From the NCBI GenBank assembly GCA_044371755.1, contig JBILSZ010000017.1, forward strand, positions 1 through 37,528: a DNA stretch of 37,528 nucleotides. The letters are read 5' to 3'. The translations under genes and the position numbers were made by a program. Source of the DNA: JAIXWP01 sp044371755 (GTDB lineage: Bacteria; Bacteroidota; Bacteroidia; Flavobacteriales_D; Sanyastnellaceae). The notes beneath the pieces are model-generated. The model was not told where the DNA came from, did no database searches, and worked only from the letters and a program-made list of their open reading frames with translations. Shown one piece after another: positions 26,520 through 35,578 of the stretch (its first letter is position 1; the number at the start of each line of letters is the position of its first letter).

Positions 26520-29264
26520 TTACGCTCCAACTTTTGAATGATTCAACAATCGCTGTATCATATCCAAATGTCTTCTCTCATGCACCTTGGATGAACCAGG
26601 TGCGGGAGATGCACTCGCCGCAGGACTGATCACATCCATATTATATGAACGCATCATTCTCATGATATACGTCCAAGCTCCCATATTCTCAGGCTCTTCT
26701 TGAACCCATAGGAGCTTACAATTCTTGTTATACTCCTTCAACAATGTTTCTATCTGCTTTTTTGGTAGCGGATATAGTTGTTCGAGGCGCACCACGGCGA
26801 TATTATCTCCTATGTTTTGTTTTTCTTTTTGTTCGAGTATGTCGTAGTAGACCTTGCCACTGCAAAAAGCAATGGTGTCGACTTCTTTTTTATTTACCGC
26901 TGGATCATCTACCACTTCCGTAAAGCGACCTTTTGCCATGTCGTTGATGGAGCTAACGGCTTTCGGATAACGAAGCAATTTTTTTGGAGTAAACACGATC
27001 AAAGGCTTGCGGTATTCGCTTTTCACCTGACGGCGTAGTAGGTGGAAGAAATTGGAAGGACTAGTCACATTGCATATTTGCATGTTGTTTTCAGCGCACA
27101 ATTGTAAGAAGCGCTCTAGGCGTCCTGAACTGTGCTCAGAACCTTGTCCTTCATAACCGTGGGGCAAGAACATGGTAAGTCCGTTCATTGTTCCCCATTT
27201 ATCTTCTGCTGCACTCAAGAATTGGTCGATGATGATCTGCGCACCATTATTGAAATCACCAAATTGTGCTTCCCAAATAGTAAGCCCGTTTGGGGTTCCG
27301 AATGCGTATCCATAATCAAAACCAAGTACACCGTATTCGCTCAGCAAGCTATTGAATACACTGAGTTTGGCTTGCTTATCAGAAAGACTATTGAGAGGAA
27401 TGAACTCTTTTTCAGCATCCTCATCAGTTTTAACTACCGCATGACGGTGAGAGAAAGTACCACGCTCTACATCTTGGCCACTGATACGGACAGGGTGTCC
27501 GTCTGTGAGAAGTGTAGCATAGGCGAGGAGCTCTCCCATGGCCCAATCCAAGGTGTCATTTTCAAGCGCTGTAAGTCTGTCTTCAAATACCTTCTGCGTT
27601 TTTCTAAAAATCTTCTCTCCTTGAGGTAATGAATTTAGCTTTTTGGCGAGGTCGACCAATTTCTTTTTATCAAAGCCAGTATCTGGTGATTGCTCGAAAT
27701 CTTTATCAGTGGCTTTGCGAATGCCTTTCCAAGTATCTTCTAAGAAGTGCTTCACATCTGCATTTCCTGCTTTGCGAGACTTTTCATAAGCGGCTTCTAA
27801 TTCTTGTTCAAAATCCGACTTCACCTTTTCAGCATACGCTGTGTCTATTGTGCCCTCAGCAATCAATTTCTGCATGTAGATTTCACGCAAGTTGGGGTGC
27901 TTAGAAATTAGATTATAGAGCGAAGGCTGGGTGAACTTAGGCTCATCGCCTTCGTTGTGTCCGTATTTGCGGTATCCCAAAAGGTCAATGAATACGTCCA
28001 TCTGATAACGTTGTCTGTACTCAATGGCAATATCCATTACACGAATTACTGCTTCGATATCATCCGCATTTACGTGGAAGATGGGGCAGAGCGTGGTTTT
28101 CGCAACGTCGGTGCAATAAATAGAAGTTCTTCCGTCGAGGTAGTTGGTGGTGAAACCTACCTGGTTGTTCGTTACGATATGTATCGTTCCACCGGCGTTA
28201 TAACCATCCAAACCGGCCATTTGAACTACTTCGTAGACGATACCTTGACCAGCAATGGCCGCGTCTCCGTGAACGAGTATTGGAACAATGGCCTTTTTAT
28301 CATTTAAATAATGATCAATTTTAGCGCGCGAAAGTCCTTCCACGACAGGATTTACCGCTTCAAGGTGAGAAGGGTTGGGGCACAAGGTCACGTGAACATT
28401 TTTACCCTCTACTTGGATGTCGCGGCTGTAACCGAGGTGATACTTTACATCACCATCAAAATTCTCGTCTTCATAGTGGACCCCTTCAAATTCCATAAAG
28501 AGTTGCTCAAATGGCTTTCCTAAAATATTTGTTAGCGTATTGAGTCGTCCTCTGTGGGCCATTCCAATCACAAATTCTTTTACGCCCAAGCCAGCACTTT
28601 TCTTCACCACATAGTCCATAGCTGGAATGAGTGCTTCACAACCCTCCACGGAAAAGCGCTTTTGTCCTACGAATTTTTTATGAATGTATTGCTCGAAAAT
28701 GGAGGCACGAGAAGACATTTCAAAAATGCTCTTCTTTTGTTCCGCATTGAATTCAGGCTTTTTGACAGCCTCCATGCGCTCTCTCAACCAAGATACGCGC
28801 TCAGGATCGCGAATGTATTGGTATTCCACTCCGATGCTTTGGCAGTATGAGTTTTGAAGGTGCGCTACTATATCCTTCAATTTGGCATCGCCGAGGCCAA
28901 CTTCGGTGCCGGCATGAAAAACGGTCTCCAAATCAGCTTGAGTCAAACCGAAGTTCTCAATATCAAGTGGTGGGGAGTATTTGCGGCGCTCGCGAACGGG
29001 ATTTGTTTTGGTAAACAAGTGCCCTCTTTGGCGATAACTGTTGATGAGGTTGATTACTTTAAATTCCTTTTGAAGCATCTCCGCTCCCGCTCCAGAAAGG
29101 GCATCACCGCCAGGTAGCACTGGATATTCGCTGCGCTGGAAATCGAAGCCTTCAAAGAAGCGTCTCCACGAAATGTCTACGCTTTCTGGGTTCTGCTTAT
29201 ACTGACTGTATAGCTGGTCGATGGAGTTGGTATCGGTGTTGCTCAGATATGATAAGGAATCCAT
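26520..29264 (-). CDS. sucA: 2-oxoglutarate dehydrogenase E1 component
   Basis: This thiamine-diphosphate enzyme decarboxylates 2-oxoglutarate and succinylates the E2 lipoate. The 914 residues match the full-length family. The N-terminal segment typical of SucA (YLSNTDTNSIDQLYSQYKQN, 6-25) is present. Next come MAHRGRLNTL (235-244) with a substrate-site histidine, the ThDP motif GDAAIAGQGIVYE (333-345) and NNQVGFTT (366-373), and the C-terminal transketolase-like domain (from about 590). The N-terminal segment separates it from pyruvate E1. The ATG is at 29264, with a promoter element just upstream. Neither lpd (E3) nor sucCD is in the window. Confidence 0.95.
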   Translation of the reverse strand: MDSLSYLSNTDTNSIDQLYSQYKQNPESVDISWRRFFEGFDFQRSEYPVLPGGDALSGAGAEMLQKEFKVINLINSYRQRGHLFTKTNPVRERRKYSPPLDIENFGLTQADLETVFHAGTEVGLGDAKLKDIVAHLQNSYCQSIGVEYQYIRDPERVSWLRERMEAVKKPEFNAEQKKSIFEMSSRASIFEQYIHKKFVGQKRFSVEGCEALIPAMDYVVKKSAGLGVKEFVIGMAHRGRLNTLTNILGKPFEQLFMEFEGVHYEDENFDGDVKYHLGYSRDIQVEGKNVHVTLCPNPSHLEAVNPVVEGLSRAKIDHYLNDKKAIVPILVHGDAAIAGQGIVYEVVQMAGLDGYNAGGTIHIVTNNQVGFTTNYLDGRTSIYCTDVAKTTLCPIFHVNADDIEAVIRVMDIAIEYRQRYQMDVFIDLLGYRKYGHNEGDEPKFTQPSLYNLISKHPNLREIYMQKLIAEGTIDTAYAEKVKSDFEQELEAAYEKSRKAGNADVKHFLEDTWKGIRKATDKDFEQSPDTGFDKKKLVDLAKKLNSLPQGEKIFRKTQKVFEDRLTALENDTLDWAMGELLAYATLLTDGHPVRISGQDVERGTFSHRHAVVKTDEDAEKEFIPLNSLSDKQAKLSVFNSLLSEYGVLGFDYGYAFGTPNGLTIWEAQFGDFNNGAQIIIDQFLSAAEDKWGTMNGLTMFLPHGYEGQGSEHSSGRLERFLQLCAENNMQICNVTSPSNFFHLLRRQVKSEYRKPLIVFTPKKLLRYPKAVSSINDMAKGRFTEVVDDPAVNKKEVDTIAFCSGKVYYDILEQKEKQNIGDNIAVVRLEQLYPLPKKQIETLLKEYNKNCKLLWVQEEPENMGAWTYIMRMMRSYNMDVISPAASASPAPGSSKVHERRHLDMIQRLLNHSKVGA

Positions 29265-29289
29265 ATTGTATTTTGTGTAGTTGGGGTGA

Positions 29290-29297
29290 CAAAGTTA
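29290..29297 (-). promoter_or_regulatory. -7 element TAACTTTG for sucAB
   Basis: This exact TAnnTTTG match on the minus strand lies 25 bases upstream of the sucA ATG, in the short gap after the preceding gene. No -33 TTG at normal spacing was seen. It suggests that sucAB has its own start and is not only read through from the rfbA operon. Confidence 0.45.
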
Positions 29298-29311
29298 GTC
29301 AACATGTACTT

Positions 29312-29668
29312 TTATGAAAGGCTTTTCCGCAACCAAACTTTCTGCGCCTCCTTTCTTAAGATTTTTTGACTAATAAATGATACCATTTCTGCGGGAGAAA
29401 TGTTTCGTTGGTCCTTTTTAATATCCTTTTCGCTCAGATCTATTCGATAAAGGATGGGTACAAAATTTTGTGGCTGTTGAGTTAGTACCTGACTTATTGT
29501 ACTTTTTACTAAAAGGTAAAGCGTTTCTCCATCCAATAATTCGGCGGGGCGTTCGACCTGAACGTAGGGAATAAAATCTTTTTGAATTTGAAGGAAGGTC
29601 AGTTCGTACAGTTCAGCATGACTGATGCCGGGAAGGGATTGGTCGAACAAAGTGATGCCTTCTTCCAA
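29312..29668 (-). CDS. Small conserved-looking hypothetical protein
   Basis: This 118-residue soluble, mostly helical protein has no recognisable enzyme motif. The phrase ILYRIDLSEKDI in its middle and the basic C-terminus feel familiar from small unannotated Bacteroidota proteins, but I cannot name a family. The open frame extends back to 29881, through the end of the polyprenyl synthase gene in another frame; that first part is low-complexity, basic and unlike a folded protein. The likely start is TTG at 29668, directly after the synthase TAA (29671-29673), which would couple the two genes. The start is uncertain; that the C-terminal part is coding is more likely. Confidence 0.55.
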   Translation of the reverse strand: MEEGITLFDQSLPGISHAELYELTFLQIQKDFIPYVQVERPAELLDGETLYLLVKSTISQVLTQQPQNFVPILYRIDLSEKDIKKDQRNISPAEMVSFISQKILRKEAQKVWLRKSLS

Positions 29669-29670
29669 AA

Positions 29671-30645
29671 TTAATGTTGTCTTTCGAGCATTTGCTCCGC
29701 CAATAAAATCAATGACTCGGTGCGAGCAGGATCGATACTCAGTCCTTTGAGTTCGAATAAAGCTTGTTGATGGTATGTCTGAACTTTTTCCAACAATGCT
29801 TCTTGGACATTTAACGTGGAGAATATGCTTGTGATGGCTTTTACTTTCTCGGTGGGGTCTTTTGGTTTTTTTCCCATCCAATATTTCAAAACTTCACGGC
29901 TGCTGTCGTCAGCAATCTCGAGCGCAAGTATTTGAAGATAAGTTTTTTTATCCGCGATGATATCACCTCCTTTTACCTTTCCCACTTTTGCCTCATCACC
30001 GAAAACATCTAAATAGTCGTCTAAAAGTTGAAATGCAAGGCCAGTAGCTTCGCCGAATCGGTAGATTTTTTCTTGATCTTGTAAAGATGCTCCACCAATA
30101 GCAGCCCCAATTTGCATCGCTCCAGCCAAGAGCACTGAGGTTTTCAAACGAATCATTTCGATGTATTCATCAATAGTAACATCCGTGCGTGTCTCAAAAT
30201 CCATGTCCATCTGCTGGCCTTCGCAGACTTCTAGAGCGGTTTGATTGAATATTTGAAAAATATGTGCGAAATGTGCGGGATTTGTTTTTGCCAAAAGTTG
30301 ATAGCTCTGAATCATCATTGCATCGCCGCTTAGGATGGCTGTGTTGCTATTCCATTTGGCGTGTACCGTCGGCTTACCCCTTCTCAATGGAGCATTATCC
30401 ATGATGTCGTCATGCATGAGGGTGAAGTTGTGAAACACTTCCACGGCGAGAGCTGGATGTATAGCATCCTCGATTTCATCACTAAACAGTTGACACGACA
30501 TGAGGCTCAATGATGGTCGCAAGCGTTTGCCTCCCAAATTCAAAATATATTGAATGGGAACATATATCGAACCTTTGCCGTTTTGACGAGCAAAGCCATC
30601 GATCTTCTTTTTTACAAGCTCTTGTATTTGTTGTAAATCCAACAT
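29671..30645 (-). CDS. Polyprenyl (probably geranylgeranyl/farnesyl-range) diphosphate synthase
   Basis: This trans-isoprenyl diphosphate synthase condenses IPP with allylic diphosphates. The 324 residues include both aspartate-rich motifs: D79-D80-x2-D83 (followed by NAPLRRG) and D209-D210-x2-D213 (LLDDYLDVFGD). GGKRLRP (38-44) is the IPP-binding region. The first motif has no two-residue insertion and F74 lies five residues before it. In family terms an aromatic there shortens the product, suggesting C15-C20 rather than the octaprenyl-type quinone side chain; this is inference. It starts two bases after rfbA. The product could feed menaquinone, carotenoid or undecaprenyl pathways. Confidence 0.85.
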   Translation of the reverse strand: MLDLQQIQELVKKKIDGFARQNGKGSIYVPIQYILNLGGKRLRPSLSLMSCQLFSDEIEDAIHPALAVEVFHNFTLMHDDIMDNAPLRRGKPTVHAKWNSNTAILSGDAMMIQSYQLLAKTNPAHFAHIFQIFNQTALEVCEGQQMDMDFETRTDVTIDEYIEMIRLKTSVLLAGAMQIGAAIGGASLQDQEKIYRFGEATGLAFQLLDDYLDVFGDEAKVGKVKGGDIIADKKTYLQILALEIADDSSREVLKYWMGKKPKDPTEKVKAITSIFSTLNVQEALLEKVQTYHQQALFELKGLSIDPARTESLILLAEQMLERQH

Positions 30646-30647
30646 AA

Positions 30648-31517
30648 TTATTTACCTGCTTTCAATTGATCCATGAGATACTTTCCGTAGCCGCTGTTCA
30701 TCAAAGGAACAGATATTTTTTCCAATTGTTCGTCGTCAATATAGCCCATTTTCCAAGCTATTTCTTCGATACAACCGATTTTTAATCCTTGTCTTTCTTC
30801 TATGACTTGCACGTATTGACCTGCTTGCATTAATGATGCGAAGGTGCCTGTATCGAGCCAAGCGGTGCCTCGATCCATGCGCTGTACGCTTAGTTTTCCT
30901 CTGCGCAAGTATTCTTTGTTGACGTCAGTTATCTCGTATTCTCCGCGCGCACTAGGCTTCAAATTTTTGGCAATTTCGACCACGTCATTATCATAAAAAT
31001 AAAGACCTGGTACAGCGTAGTTAGACTTGGGTTCCTTCGGCTTTTCTTCAATAGAAATGGCTTTATAATCTGCATCGAATTCTACAACACCGTATCGATG
31101 AGGATCATTCACATGATAGGCGTAAACAAGCCCACCGTCGATATCCGTGTTTTGACGGAGTACTTTACCGAAGGCATTTCCATAAAAAATATTATCTCCT
31201 AGAACAAGCGCCGCTTTTTCCTTCCCGATGAAATTTTCTCCGAGCACAAAAGCTTGTGCAAGTCCGTTGGGAATCTCTTGTACTTGATAAGAAAAGCTGC
31301 ATCCAATGCGGCTTCCATCACCAAGAAGTTTTTCAAATCCAGGCAAATCATGAGGCGTAGAAATGATGAGGATGTCTTTTATTCCCGCGAGCAATAAGGT
31401 GCTAAGAGGATAATAAATCATCGGCTTATCATACACAGGCATGAGCTGTTTGCTCACAGCAAGGGTGAGCGGATAAAGTCGGGTACCGCTGCCGCCAGCG
31501 AGAATGATTCCTTTCAT
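30648..31517 (-). CDS. rfbA: Glucose-1-phosphate thymidylyltransferase
   Basis: RfbA makes dTDP-glucose from glucose-1-phosphate and dTTP, the first step of dTDP-L-rhamnose and other dTDP-deoxysugar pathways. The 289 residues match the family length. The N-terminal nucleotide-binding signature GGSGTRLYPLT (8-18), SKQLMPVYDKPMIYYPL (22-38) and the metal-binding LGDNIFYG are intact. The open frame starts at 31541, but the ATG at 31517 (MKGIILAGG) overlaps the exporter stop by one base (TAATG) and is the expected start. rfbB, rfbC and rfbD are not adjacent, so this is an orphan copy among lipid and export genes. Confidence 0.93.
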   Translation of the reverse strand: MKGIILAGGSGTRLYPLTLAVSKQLMPVYDKPMIYYPLSTLLLAGIKDILIISTPHDLPGFEKLLGDGSRIGCSFSYQVQEIPNGLAQAFVLGENFIGKEKAALVLGDNIFYGNAFGKVLRQNTDIDGGLVYAYHVNDPHRYGVVEFDADYKAISIEEKPKEPKSNYAVPGLYFYDNDVVEIAKNLKPSARGEYEITDVNKEYLRRGKLSVQRMDRGTAWLDTGTFASLMQAGQYVQVIEERQGLKIGCIEEIAWKMGYIDDEQLEKISVPLMNSGYGKYLMDQLKAGK

Positions 31518-33955
31518 TATTCTTTTATTTGAACAGTCCAATCTTGATAATGCAAATCATCTTCCTCATCCAATATTTGAAAGAAAGGTTCTGAAAATGA
31601 CTTTGTGGTGATACTGCGTTGGAAAGATAATAATAGAGCAGGGAGGACAATGAGATTCGTAAACATTGCCACCAAAAGTGTTACAGCTGTTAGCACGCCG
31701 AGCGCTCGCGTTCCCTCGAATTCTGAGGCAGCGAAACATCCAAACCCGAATAGTAAAACAAGTGAAGTATATACCATGCTTGCACCAGTTTCACGAATAG
31801 CTAGCAGAGCACTCTCTTTGATTTTCCAATCGTGGAACTTCAATTCTTGTCTGTACTTCGCTAAATAGTGGATGGTATTATCCACTGTAATTCCCAGCGC
31901 GATGCTAAACACAAGGATGGTCGAAGGCTTCAGCGGTATATCCAAGAATCCCATGATACCAGCCGTCATCACTTGAGGAATGATATTAGGGATGAATGAA
32001 ATGAATACCATCCGGGCGCTCCAAAACATAAAGGCCATCAAAATCGAAATGATGATAATACCAAACACAAGGCTGCTGAAAAGATCACTTACAAGATAAT
32101 TCGTTCCTTCTAGGAAAATAATACTCGTTCCTGTAAGAGTTACGTGGTATTTGTCGGTAGGAAATATACTATCAATGCGCGGTTTGAGATCTTTCATTAA
32201 GCGGTCCATCTCTTTGGTGCCTATGTCGGCAATTTGAGTTGTAACCCGCGTCACTGTTTTTGTACTGTCGATGAACGCTTTTTCTAACCCTCTGGACTTA
32301 TAGTCATTTTGAAGATAAGGTCCGATGAAGCTCTGTTCATTTCTTGTGATCAATGTGTAATATGCTGGATCGCCTTCGTAGAAGGCTTGTTTGATAAACT
32401 TACCAGCGTCAGCAATAGAAAGAGATTTAGAAAATGGGTGAATAATGGTGTCTTCTATTTGAAGTTGATAATCGGCAAGTAATGTCTGTAATTCTTCAAT
32501 TTTCGCGAGATTTCTGTCTTTTGTAATTTGGCCTTTCTTCTTGCCATCGACCATAATTTCAAATGGCATCACACCATTGAAATTACTCTCAAACCAGCGC
32601 ATGTCAGTAATCACTCGATCGTCTTCAGGTAAGTCATCTACAATGTTGCCGGTAGTGTGGATGAGCATGATCCCGGCCAAGCCTAGACCGAAAAGTACTA
32701 TCGTGGTGATGTAGATAGCTCTTCTGTGATAGGTCACAATCCTCACCAAAAAATCTAAGATTTTCTCGAGCCAAGGAGACTCTAAATGCCCTAGGTGTTT
32801 TTCCGTGGGTGGTGGCAAGAAGCTGTAAGCGATAGGGAAAATAAGGAGCGATAAGAAGAAAACCGCCATCGAATTGATGGTAGCAATAATACCAAAATGC
32901 TGAAGCACATCACTCGATGTGAAGATGAAAGTAGCAAATCCAACAGCAGTAGTGGCGTTGATCATGAAGGCTGCCGCTCCTGCCTTCTGAACTACACGCG
33001 CTAAAGCCCTTGTTTTATTGCCGTAGCGCTTGTATTCTTGATGGTATTTCGTAACAAGATATATACAGTTGGGTACCGCAGTCACAATCATCAGCGGAGG
33101 CATGAGCCCCATCAATGCACTGATTGGAAAATCAAACAATGCAATACTTCCCATGGCACAGACAACAGTCACTGCCACTACAGACATTACTACCACTGTC
33201 ACTTTTACACTTCTAAAGAAAATGTATAGCAGAATAATGCAAATCAAGGCGCTGAGCATGGTGAAATATTTCAACTCAGCTTTGATTTTCGTTGTGATTT
33301 CTGTGCGAACGAAAGGCAATCCAGACAGATACAGTTTTATTCCTGTGTCCTGAGTAAATTTTTCTGTGAGCTCTACAATTTGATCAATCGCATTTCCTCT
33401 TTTTTCACTGTTGAATAAATCGGAATTTACAAAGACCATCATTAGACCAGCGTCTACACTGTCTTTGAACAATAGTCCGTTGTAGAAAGGTAGGTTGTAA
33501 AGATTTTTTCGAATACTGTCCGCTTCTTGTTGGTTTTGTGGAGGTCTTGAGGCTACTTGGCGGAATTTAAATTTTTGTACCGTAGTATCTTTATAAATCG
33601 TATAGCAATGTGCTGTGGAGAATATGGAGTCAATAGAGTTGTAGGACTCGCCCTCGACTTCTACTCGGATTTTTTTCAAATCATCACCGAGTTGTTTCCA
33701 TTTAGAAAAGTTCTTGTAATCCCAAATGGCTTCATCCCTATAGCCAATCACCATTACATTACCATCCTCTGAAAACTGCTTGATAAAGTTAGAATACTCG
33801 ATGTAAGTGCTATCATCTTCAGGAAGGATACCGCCGAATTTGTAACTCATTCTTACAAACTGCGAATGGTATCCCATAAAGACAGAAAACAAAATGACCA
33901 ACACCCCTAAAGGAATGCGATATCTTAAAATGTAAGCACCAATTTTACCCCACAT
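31517..33955 (-). CDS. RND/MMPL-family membrane transporter
   Basis: This 812-residue inner-membrane transporter has the two-fold RND layout. One N-terminal helix (about 9-28) leads to a periplasmic domain, then five or six helices with a sterol-sensing-like segment (about 225-380), then the same again (a helix near 410, a loop, and helices from about 630 to 785). Loop features include GGILPEDDSTY near 40-50 and DLPEDDRVITDMRWFE after the second half's first helix, typical of the MMPL group that exports lipids and other hydrophobic substrates. The frame opens with GTG at 33973, but ATG at 33955 (MWGKIG) gives a normal signal-anchor start. It heads an operon with rfbA and the prenyl synthase. 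Substrate unknown. Confidence 0.78.
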   Translation of the reverse strand: MWGKIGAYILRYRIPLGVLVILFSVFMGYHSQFVRMSYKFGGILPEDDSTYIEYSNFIKQFSEDGNVMVIGYRDEAIWDYKNFSKWKQLGDDLKKIRVEVEGESYNSIDSIFSTAHCYTIYKDTTVQKFKFRQVASRPPQNQQEADSIRKNLYNLPFYNGLLFKDSVDAGLMMVFVNSDLFNSEKRGNAIDQIVELTEKFTQDTGIKLYLSGLPFVRTEITTKIKAELKYFTMLSALICIILLYIFFRSVKVTVVVMSVVAVTVVCAMGSIALFDFPISALMGLMPPLMIVTAVPNCIYLVTKYHQEYKRYGNKTRALARVVQKAGAAAFMINATTAVGFATFIFTSSDVLQHFGIIATINSMAVFFLSLLIFPIAYSFLPPPTEKHLGHLESPWLEKILDFLVRIVTYHRRAIYITTIVLFGLGLAGIMLIHTTGNIVDDLPEDDRVITDMRWFESNFNGVMPFEIMVDGKKKGQITKDRNLAKIEELQTLLADYQLQIEDTIIHPFSKSLSIADAGKFIKQAFYEGDPAYYTLITRNEQSFIGPYLQNDYKSRGLEKAFIDSTKTVTRVTTQIADIGTKEMDRLMKDLKPRIDSIFPTDKYHVTLTGTSIIFLEGTNYLVSDLFSSLVFGIIIISILMAFMFWSARMVFISFIPNIIPQVMTAGIMGFLDIPLKPSTILVFSIALGITVDNTIHYLAKYRQELKFHDWKIKESALLAIRETGASMVYTSLVLLFGFGCFAASEFEGTRALGVLTAVTLLVAMFTNLIVLPALLLSFQRSITTKSFSEPFFQILDEEDDLHYQDWTVQIKE

Positions 33956-34038
33956 AGCTCTAGAATTGACCACAAATAAAATACAATCCGTTGATATATA
34001 CCTTTTTTAATTGAATGTATTCAGCCCCATACTTTATA

Positions 34039-34046
34039 TACATTTG
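34039..34046 (+). promoter_or_regulatory. -7 element TACATTTG for gdhA
   Basis: This exact TAnnTTTG match ends 23 bases before the gdhA ATG. A TTG at 34011-34013 is the nearest upstream candidate for the -33 box, but its 25-base spacer is rather long. The same octamer recurs upstream of guaB and the prolyl isomerase. Confidence 0.55.
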
Positions 34047-34069
34047 TCGCATCTTAAATATATAACATC

Positions 34070-35419
34070 ATGTCAATGAAATATCAAGCTCAGGTTGATG
34101 CCTTTATGGCTAAAGTTCGCGCAATGAATCCGAACGAACCTGAGTTCCTGCAAGCTGTTCAGGAAGTGGCCGAAGCGGTGATCCCACTTATTGAAGAAAC
34201 ACCGAAATACAAAGACTCTAAAGTATTAGAGCGTATTGTTGAACCCGAGCGCACCCTCATGTTTCGTGTGCCATGGGTCGATGATAAGGGTGAAGTTCAC
34301 GTCAACAGAGGTTATCGCGTAGAGTTCAACTCTGCGATTGGTCCTTATAAAGGCGGTCTTCGTTTTCACCCTACAGTAAACCTTTCTGTATTGAAGTTTT
34401 TGGGCTTCGAGCAGATTTTCAAAAATAGCCTTACTACCTTGCCAATGGGCGGTGGTAAAGGCGGTAGCGACTTTGATCCAAAAGGAAAAAGCGATCGCGA
34501 AGTGATGGCATTCTGTCAAAGCTTTATGTCAGAACTTTCACGCCACATTGGAGCAGATACAGACGTGCCAGCTGGTGATATCGGTGTAGGTGGTCGTGAG
34601 ATTGGATTTATGTTCGGTCAATACAAGCGTCTTCGCAATGAGTTTACGGGTGTATTCACTGGTAAAGGCCGCAACTGGGGCGGTTCATTAATTCGCCCAG
34701 AAGCTACAGGATATGGCACCGTTTATTTTGCACAAGAAATGCTCGCCACACGCGGCAAATCGTTTAAAGGCATGACAGCCGTAGTTTCAGGTAGCGGAAA
34801 TGTGGCGCAATATGCCATCGAAAAGGCTACTGAGTTGGGCGCCAAAGTGGTGACTGCCTCTGACTCATCAGGCTATATCTACGATGCAGCAGGTATCGAT
34901 GCAGATAAACTTGCTTTCTTGATGGAATTGAAAAATGTGAAGCGTGGACGCATCAAGGAATATGCTGATAAGTACGGTTGTGAGTTTGTAGCTGGCAAAA
35001 CTCCTTGGGGTGTGAAATGTGATATCGCATTGCCTTGCGCTACGCAAAACGAGCTAAATGGGGATGACGCAAAGGCACTTGTGGCCAATGGTTGTATCTG
35101 CGTGGCTGAAGGCGCTAATATGCCTTCTACGCCCGAGGCAATACATCATTTTTTAGAGAAGAAAATTCTTTTCTCTCCTGGAAAGGCCTCTAATGCTGGT
35201 GGTGTAGCTACTTCAGGACTCGAGATGTCGCAAAACTCTTTGAGACTTTCTTGGTCACGTGAGGAGGTTGACCAACGTCTACATGGCATCATGAAGAGCA
35301 TTCATGAGGCTTGCGTGAAATATGGAAAAGAAGGTGATTTCGTAGATTACGTGAAAGGTGCCAACATTGCAGGCTTTGTGAAAGTGGCCGACGCCATGAT
35401 CGATCAAGGTGTGGTGTAG
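34070..35419 (+). CDS. gdhA: NADP-type glutamate dehydrogenase
   Basis: This enzyme assimilates ammonia by reductive amination of 2-oxoglutarate to glutamate. At 449 residues it fits the hexameric family. The substrate site is seen in GPYKGGLRFHP (91-101, with K94) and MGGGKGG (126-132, catalytic K130). The nucleotide-binding fold shows SGSGNVAQYA and, after the second strand, SDSSGY rather than an acidic residue at the ribose position, which suggests NADP(H). The ATG at 34070 follows a TACATTTG promoter and the gene ends at a strong intrinsic terminator, so it is probably monocistronic. It uses the metabolite consumed by sucAB nearby. Confidence 0.94.
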   Translation: MSMKYQAQVDAFMAKVRAMNPNEPEFLQAVQEVAEAVIPLIEETPKYKDSKVLERIVEPERTLMFRVPWVDDKGEVHVNRGYRVEFNSAIGPYKGGLRFHPTVNLSVLKFLGFEQIFKNSLTTLPMGGGKGGSDFDPKGKSDREVMAFCQSFMSELSRHIGADTDVPAGDIGVGGREIGFMFGQYKRLRNEFTGVFTGKGRNWGGSLIRPEATGYGTVYFAQEMLATRGKSFKGMTAVVSGSGNVAQYAIEKATELGAKVVTASDSSGYIYDAAGIDADKLAFLMELKNVKRGRIKEYADKYGCEFVAGKTPWGVKCDIALPCATQNELNGDDAKALVANGCICVAEGANMPSTPEAIHHFLEKKILFSPGKASNAGGVATSGLEMSQNSLRLSWSREEVDQRLHGIMKSIHEACVKYGKEGDFVDYVKGANIAGFVKVADAMIDQGVV

Positions 35420-35442
35420 GTGCTTTTTGTAAAAAATACAAT

Positions 35443-35473
35443 AAGCCCGCTCCGAATAGAGCGGGCTTTTTTT
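35443..35473 (+). terminator. Strong intrinsic terminator of gdhA
   Basis: A perfect 10-base stem, AAGCCCGCTC (35443-35452) and GAGCGGGCTT (35459-35468), encloses a 6-base loop and runs into a T-tract (35467-35473). It lies 24 bases after the gdhA stop. It is the clearest terminator in the window. Confidence 0.92.
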
Positions 35474-35514
35474 GTGCCGTAATGTATATAACCATTCATT
35501 AACAAGGCTTTTGA

Positions 35515-35544
35515 TTTTTGATATTCAGGGATGTATTACATTTG
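35515..35544 (+). promoter_or_regulatory. Promoter of guaB (TTTTTG-N16-TACATTTG)
   Basis: TTTTTG (35515-35520) and TACATTTG (35537-35544) are separated by 16 bases, matching the Bacteroidota -33/-7 pattern with a slightly short spacer. An alternative TTG at 35511-35513 gives a 23-base spacer. The ATG of guaB lies 34 bases downstream. Confidence 0.6.
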
Positions 35545-35578
35545 CACGAATTTATTTTAACGGTAAATTCAAACGTTC

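Noticed and set aside
27132..27629. Plus-strand 165-codon frame inside sucA
   Set aside because: It is antisense to a highly conserved part of sucA, with no recognisable domain and no promoter.
29291..29312. Inverted repeat AAAGT/ACTTT as a terminator before sucA
   Set aside because: The 5-base AT-rich stem with a long loop has no T-run in the sense direction and overlaps the sucA promoter element.
29669..29881. N-terminal part of the long frame over the small hypothetical gene
   Set aside because: It overlaps the polyprenyl synthase in another frame and encodes basic low-complexity sequence; it is a shadow of the synthase gene.
33956..34030. Promoter for the RND exporter operon (TTTATTTG on the minus strand)
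   Set aside because: It differs from TAnnTTTG at one key base and has no -33 box at a sensible distance.
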